A DNA stretch of 18,359 nucleotides from an uncultured Kiritimatiellota bacterium (GCA_934675625.1 CAKURH010000074.1:1-18359), one strand, 5' to 3'; shown: positions 6,515 to 13,557, numbered from the stretch's first letter. Translations and numbers: made by a program. Notes: a model not told the origin generated them from the letters alone.

Positions 6515-7420
6515 CTGCCGTCACTCGTCGAGGGTGACGGGGCGGATTCCGAGGTTGCGCAGCTCGTCGTTGCGTCGCTCGTACAGCCGGAGAAAGGCGG
6601 CCTCGTCCAGCGACCGCCGCGCCTCCCGGATCTCCTCCTCGGCGCGGCGGAGGACGGCGATCTCGGCGTCCTGCCGCTCCGCGAGCCGGCGTCCGTACCC
6701 GACGAGTGTGCCGCCGGCGGCGAGGTACGCGCGCGCCTCGCGCTTCATCCCCTCGACCATCGCCCGGATCTGCCGCGCCTCCAGCGCGTCGTTCGCAAGC
6801 GGCTCGGCGCGCCCGTCCAGGGCACGCTTGATCTCCTCGACCGTTGTGTTCCGCACGCCAGCCTTTACGCCGGGAATCGCGAACGAGGCGAGGAAGCGGT
6901 CGCCCTCGGACGCGAACACGTCGCTCCACCCCGTGCGGATGCCCCGCTCGACGACGGCCGCGTCGCCGATCACCTGCCGCCGCGTCCGGTCGGTCAGGAA
7001 CGGGAGGGACGCATCCTGTCGCGCCCGCCCCCCGTCCGTCCCGGGCGCGGCAGAGCGCGTCCCTCCCCAGTAGGCCAGCCCGCCGACGGCCGCCACGACC
7101 GAGAGGGCCGCCGCCACGGCGGCGCGCCCACGTCCGCCGCGAACCTCGCCGTTGGCCTTCGAGCCGTCCGCCGCGACGACCTTGATCGGGCGGATGCCGC
7201 GCTTGCGCAGCGCCGCGAATGCGGCCTCGCGCGAGCCGGCCTCGACCGACGCCTCGTGCCGCGTCCCGTCGCTCGTCTTGTAGGCGTAGGCGTATCTCAT
7301 CGGCCCTTCTTCGGGTCGAACTCAATCCTCATCGGGCTCTTCGGGACGGCGTGCACCTTCTCCCAGATCGCCCGCTGCACCTCGTTCGTCGGCGCCGGCG
7401 CCCACCCCTCCTCGCACGCC
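6515..7420 (-). repeat. right arm of a 906-bp inverted repeat
   Basis: This is the reverse-complement partner of 3710-4615; mismatches are at 6548, 6575 and 6576. Both arms carry a complete GspF-N-like gene, so both copies remain coding. The arms enclose 1,899 bp holding two toxin-antitoxin-like modules. Confidence 0.92.
6521..7300 (-). CDS. single-TM protein with GspF N-terminal-like domain (cassette B, gene 3)
   Basis: The protein has 259 residues and differs from the product of 3830-4609 only in Arg242 (Gln there). It has the same layout: a GspF-N-like domain (1-45), one transmembrane helix (about 59-79) and a charged helical region to the end at PVTLDE. The whole gene lies in the right arm of the inverted repeat, so its near identity reflects recent duplication or gene conversion and not constraint. 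The start overlaps the stop of the secreted-protein gene by ATGA (7297-7300). The DUF3791 promoter lies just beyond its stop and reads away from it on the same strand. The role is unknown. Confidence 0.8.
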   Translation of the reverse strand: MRYAYAYKTSDGTRHEASVEAGSREAAFAALRKRGIRPIKVVAADGSKANGEVRGGRGRAAVAAALSVVAAVGGLAYWGGTRSAAPGTDGGRARQDASLPFLTDRTRRQVIGDAAVVERGIRTGWSDVFASEGDRFLASFAIPGVKAGVRNTTVEEIKRALDGRAEPLANDALEARQIRAMVEGMKREARAYLAAGGTLVGYGRRLAERQDAEIAVLRRAEEEIREARRSLDEAAFLRLYERRNDELRNLGIRPVTLDE

Positions 7421-8073
7421 GTGCGGTAGGAAACCCGAACCATCGGCGTGACGCCGAGCCCCTTCAGGTAGCTCGGCATGCGCGCGAAGACCTCTGCCGG
7501 CGGCATTTCGTCCGTCACGAAGTCGAGTCCACGGGCCGAGGTCACGGAAGTCATCAGCGAGTTCGGAAAGGTCGAGTTGGCCGCGCCCGTCAGATAGGCC
7601 AGCCCACGGGCGATCTCGCAGCGGACGCGCCGCCTCGTGACGGCATCCGACGCCGAGCCCTCGGCAAGCCCTGCCACGTTCACGATTGCCCAGCGGTCTT
7701 CGGGCGCGGCAAGGAGCTTCGGCAGCAGAGGGTCATCCGTCAGGAACAGGACTGCCTGTGCGCCGACCTTCCCGCGGAGCGCAGAGACGTTCTGGAGGCT
7801 CGGCCTTTCGGTCTCGGCCTGTTCGATGCGGATTCTTATGCTTTTCCCGTAGTCGGCGATGACGGCATTTGCCTCTGCGCCGTAGGGCGTCCCCGCATTC
7901 GCGACAACCACCTTGCCGCGATAGGAGTCGGGGTGCTGGACAAGTCCGCCGAACTGGCGCATCTGCGCTCTTCGGATGAGTTCGCTTCGCTTGGTTTTCG
8001 TCTCGCCGATGCAATCCGCCGCCAGGCATGTGGCGACGAGAAGCGAAAACGTTGGAATGAGTATCTTTTTCAT
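7297..8073 (-). CDS. secreted protein, degenerate archaemetzincin-like (cassette B, gene 2)
   Basis: The protein has 258 residues with a signal peptide at about 1-19 (a KK start, then a hydrophobic core). It has the same order of segments as the cassette A protein: AQAVLFLTDDP (105-115), AIVNVAGL (129-136), RVRCEIARGLAYLTGAANS (149-167), then an LM followed by a GLD. At the helix where archaemetzincins carry HExxHxxGxxH, only the glycine of TGAAN is kept; the zinc ligands are absent and the following C-V-M is S-L-M. The last 41 codons lie in the inverted repeat and match the sister gene exactly. The gene starts 30 nt after gene 1 of cassette B with no strong Shine-Dalgarno sequence. The catalytically dead fold is inferred from the motif pattern. 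Confidence 0.75.
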   Translation of the reverse strand: MKKILIPTFSLLVATCLAADCIGETKTKRSELIRRAQMRQFGGLVQHPDSYRGKVVVANAGTPYGAEANAVIADYGKSIRIRIEQAETERPSLQNVSALRGKVGAQAVLFLTDDPLLPKLLAAPEDRWAIVNVAGLAEGSASDAVTRRRVRCEIARGLAYLTGAANSTFPNSLMTSVTSARGLDFVTDEMPPAEVFARMPSYLKGLGVTPMVRVSYRTACEEGWAPAPTNEVQRAIWEKVHAVPKSPMRIEFDPKKGR

Positions 8074-8103
8074 TGGCTTGCTGGTGTTCCCGCATAAAGG
8101 GGG

Positions 8104-8964
8104 CTATCTGCGACGCAACCCTCGCATGACGGCGCGTGGCATGGCGAGCGGCGGCAACCCTTCGCGCTCAAGCATTTCGTTCGCAGCCTTCGTGAAGTCC
8201 ACGACATCCTGGTCCGAGTATTCTTCGGTATCCGAGCGGATCTCGTGCAGCTGAGACTGCAGTTCGTGGCGATAGCGGGCGAGGCGGCGGAACTCGTCCA
8301 GCGTCTCGTTCATGATTCTCGCGACGTCCTCGCCCGCTTCCATGCGCTTCGCGAGCTCCTCCTTCGTCTCCTGCACGGCCGCCTTCAGCTCCCGCGTGTG
8401 CGCATCGTCCGTGTCGAGGACCGCGATGGGCTCCTTCAGGCTCTCCCTGAAACTGCGGGCGAACGCCTCGCCATAGGTGTAGTCGCCGATGACGGGTTCG
8501 CCAATCTGCATGTCGAGAAGCCACGAGAGGTGCTCTTCGGCCGAATGCCTGAAGACCTTCGGTCGATGCGCGCCCAGCTCGATGGGCTTGGCGAGCGGGC
8601 GCTGCCCCGGAACGCGCAGCCCGCCCTCGTAGCGCAGGATGCCGCGCGCGTCGCGGTAGGTCCTGAGGACGGACGGCGTTGTGCCCGCCGCATTAGGCGA
8701 CGTTCCCGCCGCTGACACCGCGACGGGCTTTGCGGGGGACTCGGAGGACTGGGGGGACACGGAGGACGGGCTGGACGTTTGGGGCTCCGAAGCCGCTTCG
8801 CTGCGGCTGCCGCGCGCAAGCCACCACCACGCGCCCAGCGCGGCAGCCGCGACGAGCGCGGACGCGAGACACCAGCGGCTCGCACGACCGAAAGCCGCGC
8901 GGGGACAGACCCCGCATGTCACGACCGTCCGCTCGCCCGCGCCTTCAGATCCGTTCCAAGACAT
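8104..8964 (-). CDS. single-TM anchored protein of unknown function (cassette B, gene 1)
   Basis: The protein has 286 residues: a short N-terminus with a CxxC (VTCGVCP, residues 16-21), one transmembrane helix at about 31-50, a Ser/Pro-rich linker, and a charged helical region with SLKEPIAVLDTDDAHTREL, ending REGLPPLAMP and RRR. The C-terminal region aligns with the genes at 2248-3078 and 15135-16052. In cassettes A and C the equivalent gene follows a spermidine-synthase-like membrane gene; here that gene is missing and the upstream neighbour is an unrelated PEP-CTERM protein. The N-terminal CxxC is not seen in the sister proteins. The start is chosen as the only ATG before the membrane helix. 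I see no clear promoter in the 77 bp upstream, which is partly a hairpin. Confidence 0.75.
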   Translation of the reverse strand: MSWNGSEGAGERTVVTCGVCPRAAFGRASRWCLASALVAAAALGAWWWLARGSRSEAASEPQTSSPSSVSPQSSESPAKPVAVSAAGTSPNAAGTTPSVLRTYRDARGILRYEGGLRVPGQRPLAKPIELGAHRPKVFRHSAEEHLSWLLDMQIGEPVIGDYTYGEAFARSFRESLKEPIAVLDTDDAHTRELKAAVQETKEELAKRMEAGEDVARIMNETLDEFRRLARYRHELQSQLHEIRSDTEEYSDQDVVDFTKAANEMLEREGLPPLAMPRAVMRGLRRR

Positions 8965-8991
8965 CTCCGCGAAATCCCTTCAACAAGGAAT

Positions 8992-9015
8992 GCCCGCCCG
9001 CACATGCGGACGGGC
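8992..9015 (-). terminator. GC-rich hairpin after the PEP-CTERM gene
   Basis: GCCCGCCCGC (8992-9001) and GCGGACGGGC (9006-9015) pair across a 4-nt loop with one wobble or mismatch. The hairpin lies 26 bp past the stop at 9042 and is followed on the minus strand by ATTCCTTGTT, a weak T tract. It probably separates the PEP-CTERM transcript from cassette B. Confidence 0.6.
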
Positions 9016-9041
9016 CTCCGTTTCAGGCTACTCCAAGCCGA

Positions 9042-9620
9042 TTACCTCTGCTTGCGCCGGAGGGCGAGGCCCGCCACGCCGAGGAGAAGCAGAAGCCCGC
9101 TCGTCGGCTCCGGGACGACCTGCCAACCACCCGTCGCCGTGCCTGTATCTTGCCCGAAGAAATAGGTGCCGAGGTTGCCAATCGTCAAACCCGATTCCGC
9201 ACCGACCGTGCCTGTCGCGATGTTCGCGATGTAGAAGTCCTTGTCGAGCGTGTCGTCATGGTAGGTGTAGATAATCGCCCCGTAGACCGTGTCGCCGACG
9301 TTGGCGTCCGTGTCGATGGAAGCAGAACTTGTGCGGTTGCCCGTCGCAGCCGTCCCCACCGCCGAACCAAGAGAATCCTTGTAGGCCTTCCACACCGAGG
9401 ACATGTCGCCGTTGGCATTGTAGTCCGCGAGGAAGCTGTCGTATTCGCTCGCCGTGAGCGTGAACAAGTAGCCCGTCGCTGCGTTCTTGATGACCGCAGA
9501 CGAGAAGCCTCCCTCGGCGGTTTCTGCCGTAAACAGCTTGGAGGAGTCCCACTTGACCGAAGCCGCCTGGGTTGTGACAGTCGCGCCAATGATGGCGGCT
9601 GCTAAGATGAGTTTCTTCAT
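9042..9620 (-). CDS. secreted PEP-CTERM domain protein
   Basis: The protein has 192 residues with a Sec signal peptide at about 1-19 (KKLILAAAIIGATVTTQA) and a C-terminal sorting signal from about residue 169: VPEPTSG, then a hydrophobic helix LLLLLGVAGLAL, then RRKQR. PEP-CTERM tails are recognised by exosortase, cleaved, and the protein is released or anchored at the cell envelope. The middle (20-165) is polar, Thr/Ser/Gly/Asp-rich and has no family I recognise. An upstream in-frame start at 9677 is possible, but the ATG at 9620 directly begins the signal peptide and has AAGGAAAC upstream, so it is chosen. No exosortase gene is in this window. The hairpin at 8992-9015 follows the gene. Confidence 0.88.
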   Translation of the reverse strand: MKKLILAAAIIGATVTTQAASVKWDSSKLFTAETAEGGFSSAVIKNAATGYLFTLTASEYDSFLADYNANGDMSSVWKAYKDSLGSAVGTAATGNRTSSASIDTDANVGDTVYGAIIYTYHDDTLDKDFYIANIATGTVGAESGLTIGNLGTYFFGQDTGTATGGWQVVPEPTSGLLLLLGVAGLALRRKQR

Positions 9621-9677
9621 GATTTTGTTTCCTTTTTGGTTTTGCATGGCACACGTCGCGCCACACGAAATTTTCAC

Positions 9678-9730
9678 CTCTCCGACACCTTCTGCGGAGA
9701 GACCGAAGAGGAGAATCTCCGACGTTCTCC
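9678..9730 (-). terminator. two hairpins between the repeat protein and the PEP-CTERM gene
   Basis: CTCTCCG (9678-9684) pairs with CGGAGAG (9695-9701), and GGAGAA (9710-9715) pairs with TTCTCC (9725-9730). Both lie just past the stop of the gene ending at 9780. Neither has a strong T tract, so termination is plausible but weakly supported. Confidence 0.35.
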
Positions 9731-9779
9731 GAGCCTCCCAATCTCCGTCCTCCGCGTCAAGCGTCGCAGACTTTTTCCC

Positions 9780-10433
9780 TTACAGAGCCGACGGAATCGT
9801 GATCGTCGTCGAGGCTGTGCCCACGAGGACAACGAACGCCTCGCCCGCCCTGACGGGAATCGCGTTCTTGCAGTAGGAGGTGAGGTCTTCGATCAAGTCG
9901 TCCTTGACATCCGCTGTCAGATACCAGCCCGCCGGACAGCCCCAGTCGGCGGCATCCTTTGCGCTGACAAATGTGTACGCCTGATCAACGGCACCGTTCG
10001 CCTTGAGTGTCTTCAGCTCATCTGATCCCGTCATCCAGTCGTCACTGGCTGTGATGTCGCCGAGTGAGATATCCACAGGCGAGACGTTGCCCGTGATGTT
10101 GTAGGCATACGAACTCTTCAGCGCAATCGGCTGGTCGGCGGAGAGGACTTCGCCCGCGTAGGTCAGCGTCGTCGAGGACGAGCCGACGAGGACGAGGAGG
10201 CCGTTGCCCAGCGGAAGCGGGTCATTGTTCTTGCAGTAGGGGGTGAGGTCTCCAATCGAGTCGTCCTTGACGTCCGCCGTCAAGTACCAGCCCGCCGGGC
10301 AGCCCCAGTCGGCGGCATCCTTTGCGTCCACATACGAATACGCCTTGTCGACCGCACCGTTGGCGAGCAGAGTCTTCACTTCGTCTGAGCCCGTCACCCA
10401 GTCCGCGCTCGCGGCGATGTCGCCGAGGATCAT
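9780..10433 (-). CDS. repeat protein, two 121-residue units, probably 5'-truncated
   Basis: The 217 residues from the ATG at 10433 hold two similar units. Each runs LGDI.AS.DW.TGSDE, then a GAVD.AY segment, DAADWGCPAGWYL, TADVKDD, a late Y-C-K, and a final beta segment such as VLVGTASTTITIPSAL. Two cysteines per unit (WGCP and YCKN) could form a disulfide. The coding pattern continues upstream of this ATG to 10562 (GANRHVPVVGYQAKALTGSYAYNL is split over that stretch) and resembles the start of unit 2, but a TGA at 10563-10565 closes the frame and no signal peptide is present. The real gene therefore probably lost its 5' end. Related units occur in large surface proteins of Kiritimatiellota-like bacteria (recalled). 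The function is unknown. Confidence 0.55.
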   Translation of the reverse strand: MILGDIAASADWVTGSDEVKTLLANGAVDKAYSYVDAKDAADWGCPAGWYLTADVKDDSIGDLTPYCKNNDPLPLGNGLLVLVGSSSTTLTYAGEVLSADQPIALKSSYAYNITGNVSPVDISLGDITASDDWMTGSDELKTLKANGAVDQAYTFVSAKDAADWGCPAGWYLTADVKDDLIEDLTSYCKNAIPVRAGEAFVVLVGTASTTITIPSAL

Positions 10434-10500
10434 CTTGTCGGCATCCTTGCCTGCCGCCTTGAAGGTCGCGACCGAGAGGTTATAAGCGTATGAACCCGTA
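9780..10500 (-). repeat. tandem coding repeat, period 363 bp
   Basis: The segments 9895-9963 and 10258-10326 match at most positions and are offset by 363 bp (121 codons). Similarity continues on both sides at the protein level. Differences are largely at third codon positions, which argues for a selected protein repeat and not a fresh DNA duplication. Confidence 0.7.
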
Positions 10501-10565
10501 AGAGCCTTCGCCTGATACCCGACAACGGGGACATGGCGATTCGCACCCGTAAAGACGGAGAATCA

Positions 10566-10629
10566 CACTTCCGCTCCGTGAAGCGGACGTGCAGAGAAGA
10601 GCAGGAGACCGCCCCTCGAGAGGACGGCC
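10566..10629 (-). terminator. two GC-rich hairpins after the first DUF4143 ATPase gene
   Basis: CACTTCCGCT (10566-10575) pairs with AGCGGACGTG (10582-10591) with one mismatch. A second hairpin spans 10607-10629 around CTCGAG. Both lie 37-100 bp past the stop at 10666. On the minus strand the second is followed by a pyrimidine-rich TCCTGCTCTTCTCT. They could terminate the ATPase transcript. Confidence 0.4.
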
Positions 10630-10665
10630 TTCCGGGCGTTCGCGTGGCATTCGCCCGTCTTGCCC

Positions 10666-11886
10666 TTATGCGCCGAGCGCCGAGAGGGGGACGGCGTAAA
10701 AGCCCTCGCCGAACCGCAGGGTGTGCTCGCCGGAATAGAGGACGATGCCGGTGAACTCCCCCTTGGCGAGGCTCTTGGCGAACCACTTCAGGTGCTTGAA
10801 GTCCCCGGCGCCCAGCGCAGACCCCGCCTTGACTTCAATGCCGAGCAACGCGCCGTCGCTTCTCTCCACCATGAAGTCGATCTCGCGCTTGTTGGAATCC
10901 CTGTATTGGCTGATTTCGTAGATCGGGTCCCGGTCTGCCATGCTCGCGAGGTTCTGGTAGACCCAGTTCTCCATGATCTTGCCGCTCCTGTCGTCGTTCA
11001 TGTAGATGGAATCCTCCGTCCAGCCGAGAACGTTTGACACAAGCCCCGCGTCGGCGGCGAAATACTTGCTGCGCTTGCCGATCTTGGAATAGTCGCCCTT
11101 CGTCCACGGGCGGACTTCATCGAACAGGTAAAGGGCCTTCAGCGTGGCGATGTAAGTCTCCACGGTTTCTTTCCCGATGCCGGACTTCGCCGCCAGTTCG
11201 GAAATCTCGAAGAACTTGGAGGAATGGGCGAGAAGCCACTCCGCAACCGTTCGCAGCGCGTTGAGCTTCCTGATCTCGGTCACGTCCTGAATGTCCTTCA
11301 TGAGGAGGTCGTCGAGATAGGTCCTGAACCACCTCTTGCGGGCATTCGCGTCCATCTCCATCGCCTCCGGATAGCCGCTTTGCGTCGCAAGGGCGATTGC
11401 CCGACGCTTATCCAGATGAGGCGCGTCGCGAGGGAAGTCACGGGCAAACGCCCTTGCGATGAAATCGCCGCGCCCTCCAAGCGTCTCGCCAAGCGCCAGC
11501 GGCCTCAACCTGACTCGCCCAATGCGTCCCGCGAGCGAATCCGTGACGGCCTTGACGAAATGCAGGTTGGCGCTTCCGGTGAGAAGATACTGCCCCTTCG
11601 CGTTGTCCCTGTCGACGCGCATCTTGATGGCGTTCAGGAGTTCGGGCGCTTTCTGGATCTCGTCGATGACGACCGTCTCGCCGTCGGCCCTGTCTATGAA
11701 ACCGTGCGGATCGCTTTTTGCCGCTTTTCGGGTCTCTTCGTCATCAAGGGTAAACCGCTTGGCGGATGCGAGCGGTACCATTCCGGCCAAAGTGGTCTTT
11801 CCACATTGCCTTGCGCCCGTGAGATTCACAACCCGAAAGCATTTCAGGGAAGAAGCAACCTCGTCTTTTTGCCAACGCTCAATCAT
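10666..11886 (-). CDS. AAA-type ATPase with C-terminal DUF4143 nuclease-like domain
   Basis: The protein has 406 residues. It has a Walker A LTGARQCGKTT (22-32), a Walker B TVVIDEIQKAPELL (71-84), a sensor-like LLTGSANL and a GRIGRVRLRPLALGE segment. A winged-helix region (ISELAAKSGIGKETVETYI) and a DUF4143 C-terminus follow. The C-terminus has ENWVYQNL, REIDFMVE (Asp337) and GIEVKAG (Glu351, Lys353), the pattern of a PD-(D/E)xK-like fold. Such proteins are widespread, often duplicated and of uncertain role; some accompany mobile DNA. The frame opens at 11934, but the ATG at 11886 is chosen because it has GGAGAAAG 8 nt upstream and starts the family-typical MIERW. It appears complete. It is unlike the second ATPase at 12273-13478 beyond the shared motifs. 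Confidence 0.85.
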   Translation of the reverse strand: MIERWQKDEVASSLKCFRVVNLTGARQCGKTTLAGMVPLASAKRFTLDDEETRKAAKSDPHGFIDRADGETVVIDEIQKAPELLNAIKMRVDRDNAKGQYLLTGSANLHFVKAVTDSLAGRIGRVRLRPLALGETLGGRGDFIARAFARDFPRDAPHLDKRRAIALATQSGYPEAMEMDANARKRWFRTYLDDLLMKDIQDVTEIRKLNALRTVAEWLLAHSSKFFEISELAAKSGIGKETVETYIATLKALYLFDEVRPWTKGDYSKIGKRSKYFAADAGLVSNVLGWTEDSIYMNDDRSGKIMENWVYQNLASMADRDPIYEISQYRDSNKREIDFMVERSDGALLGIEVKAGSALGAGDFKHLKWFAKSLAKGEFTGIVLYSGEHTLRFGEGFYAVPLSALGA

Positions 11887-11912
11887 GTCTCTTTCTCCAT
11901 TCGATGGGAGGA

Positions 11913-11921
11913 AGTATAGCA
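11913..11921 (-). promoter_or_regulatory. extended -10 promoter TGCTATACT
   Basis: On the minus strand TATACT (11918-11913) is preceded by TGC. The predicted start is near 11906, giving a leader of about 20 nt that contains the GGAG ribosome site of the ATPase gene. Confidence 0.5.
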
Positions 11922-12017
11922 GATGTTGGCGCAAAGGTCAATTAGGCATTGGAGTAAAAGCAGGATATATGGCGGCGCAAAGTCAGGTTAGCCAAGTATC
12001 GTAAGCCGTATCACCCT

Positions 12018-12200
12018 GTGTTTGCAGGGGAGAATCGCCATGCCCCCATTGGTGACTACCAGAGCAATGGATTCGACAACAGCGGCTACAACATTTCGAC
12101 TGCGACATTCGTTCTTGGCGTTGGAGATGGGGATGCGATGACGTTTGGTGATGTTGACGCTCGCCTTGAATCCCTTGTTCTGGCATCCGACAACGGCTGA
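12018..12200 (+). pseudogene. orphan fragment of a repeat-type surface protein
   Basis: The 386-bp stretch 11887-12272 between the two ATPase genes holds this short plus-strand frame. It starts at GTG 12018 without a ribosome site and ends TGA at 12200. FAGENRHAPIGDYQ, GYNISTATF and DAMTFGDVDA align with FTGANRHVPVVGYQ, AYNLSVATF and DKMILGDIAA upstream of the gene at 9780-10433. The DNA just before both NRH motifs is also similar (about 23 of 29 bases). The fragment has no signal peptide and only half a unit, so it is most likely a remnant of a truncated gene. Confidence 0.45.
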
Positions 12201-12272
12201 AGCGCGAATGGCGGCACGAAACGCTGCGTTCCGTCGTCTGCCGGAGTCGTCGCCCGTAGGTGTCCCACATCC

Positions 12273-13478
12273 TCAAATCAGGATCTTGGCCAAGTCCGAG
12301 AAGGCGACCTTGACGGGCGTTCCGCTGAAGTCAAGCGGATTGACCGACGAAGGCTCCTCTTCGACGGCAACCTGGAAGGCATATTGGACGTTCAGCTTCT
12401 CGGCAAACGCCCTGAGGGACGGACTTAACGGCTCGCCCATTGAGGACTTGACCTCGACGAGCATCTGCGGCTCGCCATCCTTGACGACGACAAAGTCAAC
12501 TTCGTGCTGCTGCTTGTCGCGGATGTAGCAGAGCTCGAAACGACCAAGCCCACTGTCCGTCCACCAGTCAACGCTCTTCAGCAGGTGGGATGCCACAAAG
12601 TTCTCGTTGCGCGCCCCTCGGTCCGAAACGAGACTCCAGTCCCACAGGTAGACCTTCGGCGTCTTGCGAATCGAGTTGGCGACGTTCTTGAAGTACGGGC
12701 GGACGGAATGGCAGAAATACACGCTCTCCAGAAGCCCAATCCAGTTCTTGGCCGTATCGGGCGCAACGCTCAAGTCTCGTCCGAGCGATGCGTGATTGAT
12801 CTCCCCCGAAACGCGCGTGCGCAGCAGTTCCGCCAGGGCCCGAATGCCGCGCAAGTCCTGGACCCGGCTCAGGTCTCGCAAATCCTCGTTGAAGATCTTG
12901 TCGAGCCGCGCGTTCTGCCAACGCACATAGAAACGCCGCGAACCGTTCAGGAACGGCTCTGGGAAGCCCCCGAACTGCATGAGACGCTCAATGTCGACGG
13001 AAGAAACATCCTTCGGAACCTGAAACTGCGCCTCAAGGTCGCAGCCGGGCGATGCCAACTCGCCGATTGACAGCGGGTGCACACGATAACTGAACGAACG
13101 CCCCATAAGGCTGTCGCCGCCACGCCGGTAAACGTCCATGCGGGCCGAGCCTGTCGCGACAATCTTCAGGCTCTTCTCGTAGCGGTCGAAGAACCCCTTC
13201 AGGAATTGCTTCCACTTCGCATATTTGTGAAGCTCGTCGAAAATGACAGCCTGCGCACGCCTTGCCGGAACGTCCATCGCAAGGGCCTCGGCTACTTTCT
13301 CCGCGCCGCCCCTGACCTTCAGCGCATCCGCCGCGATGTCATAGTTCAGGTACGCGGCGTCTGGCAAGACCGCCCGCGCCAGCGTCGTCTTCCCGACTTG
13401 GCGCGGCCCCGACAGGAGAACCATCTGGCGCTCGTGAAGGAGGTGGTCTTTCAGCAGACTTGAGTAAATGCGTTCCAT
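12273..13478 (-). CDS. AAA-type ATPase with C-terminal DUF4143 nuclease-like domain (second copy type)
   Basis: The protein has 401 residues. It has a Walker A SGPRQVGKTTLARAVLP (23-39), a Walker B AQAVIFDELHKYAKW (75-89), ATGSARMD, GRSFSYRVHPLSIGEL, and a DUF4143 C-terminus with ENFVASHLLK, HEVDFVVVKDG and LVEVKSS (Glu342, Lys344). The later motifs keep the D...ExK pattern of PD-(D/E)xK-like nucleases. It belongs to the same broad superfamily as the protein at 10666-11886 but to another branch (GPRQVGKTT against GARQCGKTT; VIFDELHK against VIDEIQK), so it is not a local duplication. The ATG at 13478 is chosen over 13514 because a perfect -10 box ends 7 nt before it, implying a leader of about 1 nt. 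The biological role is not established. Confidence 0.85.
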   Translation of the reverse strand: MERIYSSLLKDHLLHERQMVLLSGPRQVGKTTLARAVLPDAAYLNYDIAADALKVRGGAEKVAEALAMDVPARRAQAVIFDELHKYAKWKQFLKGFFDRYEKSLKIVATGSARMDVYRRGGDSLMGRSFSYRVHPLSIGELASPGCDLEAQFQVPKDVSSVDIERLMQFGGFPEPFLNGSRRFYVRWQNARLDKIFNEDLRDLSRVQDLRGIRALAELLRTRVSGEINHASLGRDLSVAPDTAKNWIGLLESVYFCHSVRPYFKNVANSIRKTPKVYLWDWSLVSDRGARNENFVASHLLKSVDWWTDSGLGRFELCYIRDKQQHEVDFVVVKDGEPQMLVEVKSSMGEPLSPSLRAFAEKLNVQYAFQVAVEEEPSSVNPLDFSGTPVKVAFSDLAKILI

Positions 13479-13485
13479 GTTCGGA

Positions 13486-13494
13486 ATTATATCA
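13486..13494 (-). promoter_or_regulatory. extended -10 promoter TGATATAAT, leaderless
   Basis: On the minus strand TATAAT (13491-13486) is preceded by TGA and followed by 7 nt and then the ATG at 13478. The predicted +1 is one base before the start codon, and there is no room for a Shine-Dalgarno site. Confidence 0.55.
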
Positions 13495-13522
13495 AATAAT
13501 GGCTGCGCCAACAACGGCCATT

Positions 13523-13557
13523 ATCGACGATAGTCGATTTTGGTAATTACCAAAATC
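13523..13557. promoter_or_regulatory. two adjacent palindromes upstream of the second ATPase gene
   Basis: ATCGAC-GATA-GTCGAT (13523-13538) abuts a perfect 22-bp palindrome at 13536-13557 whose half is GATTTTGGTAA. They lie about 30-65 bp upstream of the -10 box at 13486-13491, in the 146-bp gap between the ATPase gene and the last gene of cassette C. They are AT-rich with no T tract, so a protein-binding site (operator or recombination site) is more likely than a terminator. Confidence 0.5.

Noticed and set aside
6446..7429. Long plus-strand open frame (327 codons) opposite the GspF-N-like gene, and its mirror at 3701-4666
   Set aside because: Both are antisense shadows within the very GC-rich inverted repeat. 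The minus/plus genes have a membrane helix, coupled ATGA starts and a diverged paralogue in cassette C, whereas the shadows are Arg/Pro-rich with no start context.
9895..10326. The two long similar blocks as a CRISPR or non-coding repeat
   Set aside because: There are only two copies, 363 bp apart and in frame, with mostly third-position differences. They are protein repeats.
10430..10786. Minus-strand 118-codon frame spanning the ATPase 3' end
   Set aside because: It overlaps the well-supported ATPase gene in another frame, is Arg-rich and shows no recognisable motif.
13536..13557. The 22-bp palindrome as a rho-independent terminator of cassette C
   Set aside because: It is AT-rich, has no loop or T tract, and lies 68 bp past the stop; a protein-binding site is more likely.
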